A stretch of 8,098 bases of DNA from an uncultured Candidatus Saccharibacteria bacterium (GCA_946479115.1 CAMLED010000041.1:1-8098), one strand, 5' to 3'. Positions 1-5,495 are shown, numbered from the stretch's first letter. Numbers and translations: made by a program. The notes: generated from the sequence alone by a model not told the origin.

Positions 1-1
1 G

Positions 2-73
2 ATAGAAACCGCAAGTCTATGGATGTCGTGGGCTAAACGACTAGACCGCAAGGCGGAATTACTTCATATATAG
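2..73 (+). CDS. C-terminal end of a truncated gene (unknown product)
   Basis: This frame is open from the left edge to a TAG at 71-73 and gives 23 residues ending in RKAELLHI. The other two plus frames stop within the first 36 bases. The amphipathic, basic composition (Trp, Arg, Lys, Leu) looks like the last helix of a protein, but an open run this short can occur by chance. It would be convergent with the minus-strand protease gene that ends at 205. No function can be assigned. Confidence 0.4.
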   Translation: METASLWMSWAKRLDRKAELLHI

Positions 74-120
74 AATAGCACATATCTAATTGTGAAGAAT
101 ATTGATAAATGCCAGACATG

Positions 121-178
121 AAAACACCCCCTCGGTACATCCACTATTCTCGAAAGAACAGGAATGACCGAAGGGGTG
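121..178 (-). terminator. Rho-independent terminator of the CPBP protease gene
   Basis: A 12-base inverted repeat (125-136 against 167-178) encloses an inner imperfect stem capped by a TTCG loop at about 150-153. Read on the minus strand, the single C/A mismatch of the outer stem becomes a G-U wobble, and the stem is followed directly by four T residues (AAAA at 121-124 on the plus strand). Both facts point to function in the minus transcript, whose stop codon lies 26 bases upstream of the hairpin. The plus-strand side has no T-tract, so it would serve the left-edge gene poorly. Confidence 0.85.
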
Positions 179-204
179 AATTGACATTAAATGTCAAATT
201 TCTT

Positions 205-972
205 CTATGCACGGAACATGAAAAATCTGTTATAAACCCTTTGGGGCCGCCATGTCATAGTCAGTGCAGCACAGCCAAAGACAATAGCATCATACAGAAT
301 ATGAGCTACAATCGCTGTCAACAGGCCGTAATGAAACATGACGTAAAACAAAGCCATTCCGATAAACCAGGCATTAATCTGGTTAAAGACCCCGTTGTAC
401 TGATGGTCGTTATAGAATGCTCCGTTAGCGCTGATGATCGCTGCTCCCACAACCCAGCTTGCTGGATGAAAGAGAAGGTCGTGCATAGTACCAAACGTCG
501 CAAAATCGGCAAATGGCACAAAAACCCATTTATATAGCCAGTGCAAAACCCCCTCCGCGTCTGGCATAAACCCAAACAAGAGGAAGTTCATGACCGGCAG
601 CAAAATCAACGCGATTGAGAACCGAAGCCAACGATAAATCAGCTCCTCAAAGATACCTGCGTTGAGACTGGCCAAAAAACCGGATCTCAACACATCAAGC
701 GGCTCGTGATCACGTGGTCTCTTCCTAATCTTGAGGCCAATAGCCAAAGGAACGACCGCCGCCCACACAAAGATAAGCCAGACGGATCCAAGACCTGCCA
801 TGATATCCGCATTTCTTGACCAAAGGTCACTAAGCGAGAAAATCACAGATCCCGACCAGAACAGGCACAATACCAGAAAAACCGCAAGATACGTTGCCAA
901 AGCCTTCAGATAACTCAACGTTATCAATAGTGGCGGGCAATCAACAAGATCAATCTTTTCCGAACGAGACAT
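205..972 (-). CDS. CPBP (CAAX/Abi) family intramembrane metalloprotease
   Basis: A 255-residue polytopic membrane protein. Hydrophobic segments are visible at about 25-47, 62-80, 115-135, 172-184 and 200-235. The three CPBP signatures appear in order: EELIYR (Glu109, Glu110, Arg114), FYNDH (Phe186, His190) and HILYD (His224, Asp228). In the family these Glu and His residues activate the catalytic water or metal. Members process prenylated CAAX proteins in eukaryotes and are often linked to bacteriocin immunity or signalling in bacteria; the substrate here is unknown. The last motif has Asp where Asn is common, and about 70 residues separate motifs 1 and 2, which seems long. The start is supported by AAGGA six to seven bases before the ATG. 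A consensus promoter lies upstream and a terminator downstream, so it is probably monocistronic. The family call is firm; the biological role is not. Confidence 0.85.
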   Translation of the reverse strand: MSRSEKIDLVDCPPLLITLSYLKALATYLAVFLVLCLFWSGSVIFSLSDLWSRNADIMAGLGSVWLIFVWAAVVPLAIGLKIRKRPRDHEPLDVLRSGFLASLNAGIFEELIYRWLRFSIALILLPVMNFLLFGFMPDAEGVLHWLYKWVFVPFADFATFGTMHDLLFHPASWVVGAAIISANGAFYNDHQYNGVFNQINAWFIGMALFYVMFHYGLLTAIVAHILYDAIVFGCAALTMTWRPQRVYNRFFMFRA

Positions 973-1021
973 ATCTTTCCTTAAGGTCGGATTGCATGTA
1001 CGTGTATAGAAATAAAATGAG

Positions 1022-1038
1022 CGTCCGATGATCAGACG
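1022..1038 (-). promoter_or_regulatory. Small hairpin in the protease 5' leader
   Basis: On the minus strand this reads CGTCTGA, loop TCA, TCGGACG: a seven-pair stem with one G-U wobble. On the plus strand that pair would be a C/A mismatch, so the fold fits the minus transcript. It lies in the predicted leader of about 78 bases, between the promoter and the Shine-Dalgarno sequence of the protease gene, and could stabilise the leader. No ligand or regulator can be inferred. Confidence 0.4.
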
Positions 1039-1056
1039 GGAGTAATCTAATTGAAT

Positions 1057-1085
1057 ATTATATCAAAAAACATCATTATTGTCAA
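1057..1085 (-). promoter_or_regulatory. Consensus sigma-70-type promoter of the protease gene
   Basis: On the minus strand, TTGACA (1085-1080) is followed after exactly 17 bases by TATAAT (1062-1057), with TG one base before the -10 box (TGATATAAT). Both hexamers match the consensus fully. The predicted start is near 1050, giving a leader of about 78 bases before the ATG at 972. It lies back to back with the promoter of the divergent gene at 1124. Confidence 0.88.
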
Positions 1086-1090
1086 TGTCA

Positions 1091-1117
1091 TTGATAGACT
1101 TATAATTCTGCTATGAT
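1091..1117 (+). promoter_or_regulatory. Extended -10 promoter giving a leaderless transcript of the EEP gene
   Basis: TGC followed by TATGAT (1112-1117) places the predicted transcription start at about 1124, which is the A of the start codon. No Shine-Dalgarno sequence is present. TTGATA at 1091-1096 could be a -35 box with a short 15-base spacer. A second box, TATAAT at 1101-1106, with TTGTCA at 1079-1084 (spacing 16), is an alternative that would leave a leader of about 11 bases. Confidence 0.65.
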
Positions 1118-1123
1118 ACATAT

Positions 1124-1819
1124 ATGAAAATCACCACCTTGAACCTCGCTGGATATAAGAACTGGCACGAACGTGAAGATAAAATCGTTACTTATCTAGA
1201 CATCACCCAGTCTGACCTCGTCTTTTTACAAGAAGTGAAATACGATGCCGCACAGTCACCGCTGACACAGTCAAAACTCCTCAATACCAAGTTGCCTAGT
1301 CCATACCTATACAGTCACACGAGCGTTAGCCGTATATTTGAATCGTCAGGTAAAGAGTCTCGCGAAGGACTAGCCGTACTCAGCAAATATCCAATTGTTG
1401 ATAGCGAAGTCATCGTGCTAAAAAAACGGGCAGATGATAAACATACCCGTATTATTCAAAAGGTTAGTGTGTTGATAGATAAAAAAGCTGTGAATTTCAC
1501 CAATGTTCACTTTTCCAACAATGACTATTCAGACGAACAACTACAAGAAACTCTCGATATCATCAAAGCTCGCAATGAGACGAGCGTTATTCTGGGTGAT
1601 TTTAATATCTTTGATATAAATACCGTACGCGATATGTACAGTGCTGACTATTTTGCATCAACAGATATTACAAAATACGTTTCGTTCCCGTCAGAGGACG
1701 CAACGCTCGATTATATATTAGTGCCACATGTCTACACTGTTGAATCACTCTCAGTTGGTGAGGATTTATCTGATCATAACGCGCTGACAATTAATCTCAA
1801 CCTAGATACAGTAGTATAA
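1124..1819 (+). CDS. Endonuclease/exonuclease/phosphatase (EEP) family protein
   Basis: A 231-residue, apparently complete single-domain EEP protein (DNase I / exonuclease III / sphingomyelinase fold). The metal-binding and catalytic positions are all present: Asn7 in TLNLAG, Glu37 in LQEVKY, His129 in NVHFSN, Asp159 and Asn161 in GDFN, Asp196 in TLDYI, and the terminal SDHN (Asp217, His218). Family members cleave phosphodiester or phosphomonoester bonds in nucleic acids, inositol phosphates or lipids. No signal peptide is visible, so it is probably cytoplasmic, and the substrate cannot be read from the sequence. The ATG is the first codon of the predicted transcript. The next gene starts one base after the TAA, so the two are almost certainly co-transcribed and perhaps act together. 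Confidence 0.85.
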   Translation: MKITTLNLAGYKNWHEREDKIVTYLDITQSDLVFLQEVKYDAAQSPLTQSKLLNTKLPSPYLYSHTSVSRIFESSGKESREGLAVLSKYPIVDSEVIVLKKRADDKHTRIIQKVSVLIDKKAVNFTNVHFSNNDYSDEQLQETLDIIKARNETSVILGDFNIFDINTVRDMYSADYFASTDITKYVSFPSEDATLDYILVPHVYTVESLSVGEDLSDHNALTINLNLDTVV

Positions 1820-1820
1820 A

Positions 1821-2435
1821 ATGACTCATCTTGACACCAATAGCTACCTCATCCAACGTGCAATTAATACTCTAGCCGATATAGATTACATTCCTGCTTC
1901 AGATAAAGGTCATTTGCTGTTAGTAGCAAACGGCAACAAACCAACAATGCATACTGGATTTTTTTCAGATCCTATAAAAGATGTGAGCAATGTTCCGGAA
2001 TCTCACACCTACTGTATTGATGAGCTGTGCGAAATTATCACTTCACTGGGAATGCAGTACAAAATACAGACGAAGACCCTCGAAAAGGATATTGATGGCG
2101 TTCAAATGCATGTCATATGGACAGTTATTTGCATTGCAAAAGATATGACGGCGGCTGAAGAACTGTTTAATGCTAGAGAAAGACACGACGAGAAAACCGA
2201 AGGTATTTTGTTAGGCTATCCAGCATCAGCAGTCGAAGCTTTCGTTACAAATAACATGATCGAAATCTCAGATGTTCCTGTGTCAACTGAAGAAATTAGC
2301 ACTGATGATATGAAGCTCCTAAACCACAGATTGTCAAAAGATAACTGGCAAGAAGAAATCAAATATCTTGCTGAGTATGCACGTGTCTTAAAGCAGATCA
2401 GTCCGACAATCTACGCACAATCGGTATCAGCCTAG
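1821..2435 (+). CDS. Hypothetical protein, co-transcribed with the EEP enzyme
   Basis: 204 residues, soluble, acidic, with no signal peptide or membrane segment. I do not recognise the family with certainty. Residues 30-36 and 96-107 look like beta strands. Residues 128-141 read GILLGYPASAVEAF, which loosely resembles the LGYPxxxVxAF signature I associate with DUF483-like proteins, but without its usual Cys pair, so this link is weak. The C-terminal third (161-195) is charged and helical. The start codon lies one base after the stop of the EEP gene with no promoter or convincing ribosome binding site of its own, which implies translational coupling. A partner or regulator role beside the phosphoesterase is a guess from position only. 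Confidence 0.75.
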   Translation: MTHLDTNSYLIQRAINTLADIDYIPASDKGHLLLVANGNKPTMHTGFFSDPIKDVSNVPESHTYCIDELCEIITSLGMQYKIQTKTLEKDIDGVQMHVIWTVICIAKDMTAAEELFNARERHDEKTEGILLGYPASAVEAFVTNNMIEISDVPVSTEEISTDDMKLLNHRLSKDNWQEEIKYLAEYARVLKQISPTIYAQSVSA

Positions 2436-2474
2436 GACTTATAACGCAAAGTCATTCATTCGATACATAGAAAA

Positions 2475-2503
2475 TTGACCGCTCGTATTGTTCGTGGTAT
2501 TGT
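2475..2503 (+). promoter_or_regulatory. Promoter of the 113-residue hypothetical gene
   Basis: TTGACC (2475-2480) and TATTGT (2498-2503) are separated by 17 bases, with TGG just before the -10 box. The predicted start near 2510 leaves a leader of about 32 bases before the GTG at 2542. The -35 box is one base from consensus; the -10 box is weaker. Confidence 0.6.
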
Positions 2504-2541
2504 AATCCTGATTTATTCGAACCGAATGAAAGTAGTACATC

Positions 2542-2883
2542 GTGAATGAACTCGATGAGCTTGTTGAAAGTCATGTCAAACGCTTTATCCAAAAGGTCGA
2601 GGCGCGCATTCAACTGGCCGAAGACACAATTGAAGTAAAGGAACCTAAGTTCTCATTTATCAAAGTCACTCCTACGGTCGAGTTCCTCAGCGAGCTTGAA
2701 TGGAATTTGATAAAGCTGCAGCTTGGGACAAAAAGTGATGCAGACGTGATTGCGTACATCGAAACACATCCGTATTTCAAGGAAGTTCTCGTGCCAAAGT
2801 TCGGTGAGTTTACACCCGAACTATACCCGACCGACAGGAAAGTAGATATGTTCTGCGTCATCAATCTCAGCTTTTCGGCATAA
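2542..2883 (+). CDS. Hypothetical protein, GTG start
   Basis: 113 residues, unrecognised. An in-frame TAG at 2533-2535 just upstream, with no downstream Met before most of the protein is used up, makes GTG at 2542 the likely start. The N-terminal 35 residues are strongly charged and helical (ELDELVESHVKRF onward). The middle (about 50-80) continues helical, and the C-terminus is short and beta-like. There is no signal peptide, membrane segment or metal motif. The Shine-Dalgarno signal is poor (GAAAGTAG about 10 bases upstream). It is followed by the tandem hairpins at 2891-2978. The frame is well supported by its own promoter and lack of competing coding signal, but the function is unknown. 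Confidence 0.65.
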   Translation: MNELDELVESHVKRFIQKVEARIQLAEDTIEVKEPKFSFIKVTPTVEFLSELEWNLIKLQLGTKSDADVIAYIETHPYFKEVLVPKFGEFTPELYPTDRKVDMFCVINLSFSA

Positions 2884-2890
2884 ATCATTT

Positions 2891-2934
2891 CCGAGATTCA
2901 TCCGCTAAGGTTATTGGCCGTAGATGAATCTCGG
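2891..2934. other. Perfect 12-base inverted repeat (hairpin 1)
   Basis: CCGAGATTCATC (2891-2902) is exactly complementary to GATGAATCTCGG (2923-2934), around a 20-base loop. It begins eight bases after the stop of the preceding gene, a position typical of a terminator, but no T-tract follows on either strand. It may be a 3'-end stabilising structure or a factor-assisted terminator. The loop contains GTTATTG (2910-2916), which can pair with the 5' arm of the next hairpin. Confidence 0.7.
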
Positions 2935-2935
2935 G

Positions 2936-2978
2936 CAATAACTAAAAATATCTACATGTTAGATGATTTTAGTTATTG
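2936..2978. other. AT-rich 12-base inverted repeat (hairpin 2)
   Basis: CAATAACTAAAA (2936-2947) pairs perfectly with TTTTAGTTATTG (2967-2978). Inside, ATCTA and TAGAT close a five-base CATGT loop, so the whole element folds as one long stem of about 18 pairs. It starts one base after hairpin 1. No clear T-tract follows, though the 3' arm itself is T-rich. It could be the terminator of the preceding gene or part of a leader for the nucleotidase gene. Confidence 0.65.
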
Positions 2979-2999
2979 AATATTTATGCCGCTGTCTTA

Positions 3000-3028
3000 T
3001 TTACAAATGACTACCATGAACATACAGT
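3000..3028 (+). promoter_or_regulatory. Possible promoter of the nucleotidase gene
   Basis: TTTACA (3000-3005) and TACAGT (3023-3028) are 17 bases apart, and the predicted start at about 3035 falls right at the ATG at 3036. This would again give a leaderless or nearly leaderless message. The -10 box is a weak match. A short AGG lies five bases before the ATG, so weak ribosome binding is also possible. Confidence 0.4.
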
Positions 3029-3035
3029 AGGTAAT

Positions 3036-3638
3036 ATGGAAAATCATGAGCGCACGGTGTTGGTAGATATGGACGGGGTAATGGCAGATTTCGATAATGC
3101 TGCGCTTGTATCTATACCCGCCGAACAGCGTATAGACCGTGCTAACTTTTATATTGCACATGATTATGACGAGTCTTTGCGTCCGGGCATTGAAGCAGCA
3201 TACAACACGCCGGGGTTCTTTGAAACTCTTGAGCCAATGCCTGGAATACTCGAATCATGGCAGGTGATGATCGATAATGGATATCACCCTCAAGTCGCAT
3301 CAGCACCACTTTCAAGCAACCGTAGCGCCGTTGAAGGAAAGATCAAGTGGCTTGACCGTATCATGGTTCCAGAATTTGGTCCGAGCGTCGTAGAAGAAGC
3401 AATTATTGACAAGAATAAGTGGAAATATAGCGGAATTGCATTAATTGATGATCGCCCCGACGTGCCACGTGGCTCTAATGGCGAAAACTTGGCTGATTGG
3501 GAACACGTGCTATTCGGCTGGTCTCATCTATCGTCAGTTCCTATGGCAACATCAGCCTTTCGTTTACTCAGCTGGGACAACCCAAAGGAACTACTTTCGG
3601 TATTAGAAAATGTCGAAGCAAAACGGAATAACCCGTAG
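3036..3638 (+). CDS. HAD-superfamily 5'(3')-deoxyribonucleotidase-like protein
   Basis: 200 residues from the ATG at 3036. HAD motif I is DMDGVMADF (nucleophile Asp11, acid/base Asp13). A TLEPMPG segment at 64-70, SAPLSS at 89-94 (motif II region), a Lys at 102-104 before Trp105, and IDDRPD at 137-142 (Asp138, Asp139) match the NT5C / 5'-nucleotidase C family, which dephosphorylates deoxynucleoside monophosphates. The length fits the family. An upstream TTG at 2976 would add 20 unconserved residues and lies inside a hairpin stem, so I prefer the ATG directly before the conserved strand. A nucleotide salvage or pool-cleaning role is inferred from the family; specificity is unknown. It is convergent with the small membrane-protein gene that ends at 3738. 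Confidence 0.82.
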   Translation: MENHERTVLVDMDGVMADFDNAALVSIPAEQRIDRANFYIAHDYDESLRPGIEAAYNTPGFFETLEPMPGILESWQVMIDNGYHPQVASAPLSSNRSAVEGKIKWLDRIMVPEFGPSVVEEAIIDKNKWKYSGIALIDDRPDVPRGSNGENLADWEHVLFGWSHLSSVPMATSAFRLLSWDNPKELLSVLENVEAKRNNP

Positions 3639-3677
3639 AACTAATATCGCCAAATACTACTTATTATGCGTGCCTAT

Positions 3678-3708
3678 AAAAGTAATCCCCGCTAGTTGCG
3701 GAGATTAC
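3678..3708 (-). terminator. Rho-independent terminator of the two-helix membrane protein gene
   Basis: An 11-pair stem (3682-3692 with 3698-3708) with a five-base loop. On the minus strand it is fully paired, using one G-U wobble where the plus strand would have a C/A mismatch, and it is followed by TTTT (AAAA at 3678-3681 on the plus strand). It lies 30 bases past the stop of the minus-strand gene. Opposite it is the convergent nucleotidase gene, for which it is a poorer terminator. Confidence 0.85.
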
Positions 3709-3737
3709 CATTGTAATATTATCCGAATAGCGAGGAT

Positions 3738-3998
3738 TTAGTCTTCTTTATTGAGGATAACTTTGGTGATGTAGTATGCCGCAATCATGGGCGCAGCAAT
3801 AAGAACGAGCAGCATTAACGCACTCCATCCATCAAGGTGAACTGCAGTAGTCACACCTGATGGCGACCAAACAAACAGAATCAACATAATGAAGATGGTC
3901 GTGGCGGATGCAGCTAGCCAAATTCCAGCTATAGCCAAACCAGCGCCAATCGAAACACTAACGTCGGTTGTTGAGCGAATATTTTCTTTTGAGCTCAT
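3738..3998 (-). CDS. Small two-helix membrane protein (hypothetical)
   Basis: 86 residues. A short polar N-terminus precedes a long hydrophobic stretch (about 14-44) and a second one (about 58-80), then a charged tail ending KED. This predicts an integral inner-membrane protein with a small loop (SPSGVTTAVHLDGW) between helices. I recognise no family. GGA about eight bases before the ATG is a weak ribosome binding site. It has its own promoter and terminator, so it is a single-gene unit, divergent from another membrane protein gene at 4119. Its size and layout resemble the 84-residue protein at 5496, but I see no clear sequence identity between them. Confidence 0.75.
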   Translation of the reverse strand: MSSKENIRSTTDVSVSIGAGLAIAGIWLAASATTIFIMLILFVWSPSGVTTAVHLDGWSALMLLVLIAAPMIAAYYITKVILNKED

Positions 3999-4025
3999 CG
4001 TATATCCAATCTAAGAAGAACGGTA

Positions 4026-4043
4026 GTACTCATTGTTGAGTAC
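4026..4043 (-). promoter_or_regulatory. Inverted repeat in the leader of the two-helix protein gene
   Basis: GTACTCA (4026-4032) and TGAGTAC (4037-4043) form a perfect seven-base inverted repeat around TTGT. It lies just downstream of the predicted minus-strand start, before the start codon at 3998. It can be an RNA hairpin in the leader or a dyad operator near the promoter; the sequence does not decide. Confidence 0.4.
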
Positions 4044-4053
4044 ACTAAAGTAT

Positions 4054-4082
4054 ATTATATCATATGTGTCATACTATGTCCA
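4054..4082 (-). promoter_or_regulatory. Promoter of the two-helix membrane protein gene
   Basis: On the minus strand, TGGACA (4082-4077), a 17-base spacer and TATAAT (4059-4054), with an extended TGA before the -10 box. One mismatch to the consensus in total. The predicted start is near 4047, leaving a leader of about 49 bases. Confidence 0.78.
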
Positions 4083-4103
4083 CATACGCTGACAGCTATA
4101 ATT

Positions 4104-4112
4104 TGCTAGAAT
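4104..4112 (+). promoter_or_regulatory. Extended -10 promoter giving a leaderless membrane protein transcript
   Basis: TGC plus TAGAAT (4107-4112) places transcription start at about 4119, the A of the ATG. A second box, TATAAT, lies ten bases upstream (4097-4102), an arrangement very like that before the EEP gene at 1101-1117. No convincing -35 box and no Shine-Dalgarno sequence are present. Confidence 0.6.
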
Positions 4113-4118
4113 GGATAC

Positions 4119-4634
4119 ATGTCCGAATTAACACGTTCAAATAGCGAAACAAAAAAAGAATATATTGCCGAACTGCTAAAGGAGCGTATCTACGCCACAT
4201 TGGCGCTACTCGCAGTCCTAATTAGCATCGATACCAAGCATTATGATCCACTGCATGCAGTCTATATAATCTGTGGCACCATTATTTCATTGTGGGCCGC
4301 CAGTATTGTGGCAACACAAATGTCACGTCGACTTATTTTTCCAGGACAACTTGACCCTGTCCAGGAAACGCATCATCAACTGCGTCGCCATGCGCCCATG
4401 TTAGCATCGTTAGCATTTCCTTTGTTAATGATCGCTCTAGCGGCAATTCATCTTATTAGCCTTGAGGTTGCCATTAATATCTCGATTATCAGCGCCCTGG
4501 TATTACTAGCCGGCTGGTCGATTGGATCAGCTCGGTCACTGAGCACCAAAAAACTACCTATCTTTGTACTGGTCGCGATCGAGCTTGGCATTGGACTCGC
4601 TATCGTTGCACTAAAAGTTATTATTGGCCACTAA
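4119..4634 (+). CDS. Multi-pass membrane protein (hypothetical)
   Basis: 171 residues. A charged N-terminal stretch of about 22 residues is followed by hydrophobic segments near 24-38, 45-67, 93-113, 116-136 and 146-168, giving four or five membrane helices. A basic, His-containing loop (about 68-92, MSRRLIFPG to HHQLRRH) lies between the second and third. I do not recognise a family and see no transport or enzyme motif. The message appears leaderless, since the -10 box ends six bases before the ATG. The stop codon overlaps that of the convergent zinc-ribbon gene, so the two transcripts must overlap at their 3' ends. Confidence 0.78.
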   Translation: MSELTRSNSETKKEYIAELLKERIYATLALLAVLISIDTKHYDPLHAVYIICGTIISLWAASIVATQMSRRLIFPGQLDPVQETHHQLRRHAPMLASLAFPLLMIALAAIHLISLEVAINISIISALVLLAGWSIGSARSLSTKKLPIFVLVAIELGIGLAIVALKVIIGH

Positions 4635-4906
4635 AAATCAAAGAGATCACCAAGAAAGGATTCTTTCTTTTTGTGTTTGTATTCTTGACCACTTGAACGA
4701 TACTTTTGACGGTGTGGCTCATTATTATAGCTTTGCTCGATATCGGCTGCGGATATTGAAGCTTCGGTCGTTGAGCGCTCTAGGATCTTGTCTAGCTCAC
4801 CACGGTCAAGCCAAACACCACGACATTCGGGGCAATAATCAATCTCGATATTTTGTCGTTCACTAATAAGAAGGGTGGCTTGATCGTTAGGGCATTTCAT
4901 ATACAT
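4631..4906 (-). CDS. TFIIB-type zinc-ribbon domain protein
   Basis: 91 residues. The N-terminal half matches the zf-TFIIB family (PF13453): CPND at 5-8, then ERQNIEIDYCPECRGVWLDR with Cys25 and Cys28, then GELDKIL. The second ligand of the first pair is Asp8 rather than Cys, a variant I recall in many members. The C-terminal half is polar and basic (KHKKK at 78-82) and ends in an acidic-aromatic FLGDLFDF, which may be a docking peptide. The family is widespread in bacteria, and its role, probably nucleic-acid or protein binding, is not established. Met1 and Met3 are both possible starts; TAGATA lies 6-7 bases upstream of Met1, consistent with a leaderless message. It is divergent from the PhnB gene and convergent with 4119. 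Confidence 0.85.
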   Translation of the reverse strand: MYMKCPNDQATLLISERQNIEIDYCPECRGVWLDRGELDKILERSTTEASISAADIEQSYNNEPHRQKYRSSGQEYKHKKKESFLGDLFDF

Positions 4907-4962
4907 TCATAGTATCTAATGTCACTGAGAAGTAGCTGTGTCTGTATATGTCCACGAAATGT

Positions 4963-4971
4963 TGCTATGAT
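4963..4971 (+). promoter_or_regulatory. Extended -10 promoter of the PhnB-family gene
   Basis: TGC plus TATGAT (4966-4971), identical in all nine bases to the box before the EEP gene. The predicted start is near 4978, giving a leader of about 34 bases that carries a strong ribosome binding site. No good -35 box is visible, which is common for extended -10 promoters. Confidence 0.65.
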
Positions 4972-4999
4972 AGATACAGAAGATACCATAAGCGTTCAT

Positions 5000-5006
5000 A
5001 AGGAGG
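5000..5006 (+). promoter_or_regulatory. Strong Shine-Dalgarno that fixes the PhnB start
   Basis: AAGGAGG is separated by five bases from the ATG at 5012. It is the best ribosome binding site in the window and shows that the upstream in-frame ATG at 4919 is not the real start. Confidence 0.9.
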
Positions 5007-5011
5007 GTCAC

Positions 5012-5464
5012 ATGCAAAAAAGAATTACACCAAATCTATGGTTTGACGGCAACGCCCAAGAAGCAGTTGATTTTTATGTTTCAGTATTCCCAGATAGTAA
5101 AATTGTTGGATCGTCATATTACCCAACTGAAGGTCTGGCAGATTTCCAGAAAGATCTAGCCGGCAAAGTCTTGACCCTTGACTACGAACTAAATGGTAAC
5201 CGCTTTACAGCTATCAACGCTGGTCCTGATTTTAAATTTAATGAATCAGTATCATTTGTCATTGAATGCGATGACCAGGAAGAAATCGACTACTATTGGT
5301 CAAAATTGTCTCATGTACCAGAATCTGAACAGTGTGGCTGGTGCAAAGATCAGTTCGGTCTTAGCTGGCAAGTTGTTCCGACCGGCATGGAAGAGATGAT
5401 GAAGAAACCAGACGCATTTGCTAACATGATGCAAATGAAAAAGATCGTTATCGCTGATTTTTAA
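5012..5464 (+). CDS. PhnB / VOC-superfamily protein (3-demethylubiquinone methyltransferase-like fold)
   Basis: 150 residues matching PF06983: ITPNLWFDGNAQEAVDFY at 5-22, FPDSKI at 26-31, LNGNRFTAINAGP at 60-72, an SVSFVIEC strand at 79-86, and the C-terminal CGWCKDQFGLSWQVVP at 108-123. These are members of the vicinal oxygen chelate (glyoxalase/dioxygenase) fold. Despite the methyltransferase name, most bacterial members have no proven reaction. The length is typical and the protein looks intact and cytoplasmic. An upstream in-frame ATG at 4919 is rejected because the conserved domain and the strong ribosome binding site both mark 5012. A small membrane-protein gene follows 31 bases later and is probably on the same message. 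Confidence 0.9.
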   Translation: MQKRITPNLWFDGNAQEAVDFYVSVFPDSKIVGSSYYPTEGLADFQKDLAGKVLTLDYELNGNRFTAINAGPDFKFNESVSFVIECDDQEEIDYYWSKLSHVPESEQCGWCKDQFGLSWQVVPTGMEEMMKKPDAFANMMQMKKIVIADF

Positions 5465-5495
5465 ATATAAATTATTAATTCAAAAGGGTAGTATT

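Noticed and set aside
1..60. Three short hairpins at the left edge, considered as a structured RNA
   Set aside because: Stems are only four to five pairs, match no RNA family I know, and the same bases read as an open C-terminus ending in TAG.
109..537. Plus-strand frame of 142 residues
   Set aside because: It runs across the terminator and opposite the well-supported CPBP protease, has no ribosome binding site, and reads as random composition.
2436..2474. Weak hairpin GACTT/AAGTC after the 204-residue gene
   Set aside because: Five pairs and no T-tract; not enough to call a terminator.
2976..3035. TTG start for the nucleotidase, adding 20 residues
   Set aside because: The TTG lies in the stem of hairpin 2 and the added residues are not needed by the HAD fold; the ATG at 3036 directly precedes the conserved first strand.
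4919..5011. 31-residue N-terminal extension of the PhnB protein
   Set aside because: A strong AAGGAGG and the start of the conserved domain both fix the start at 5012; the extension would also begin upstream of the predicted transcription start.
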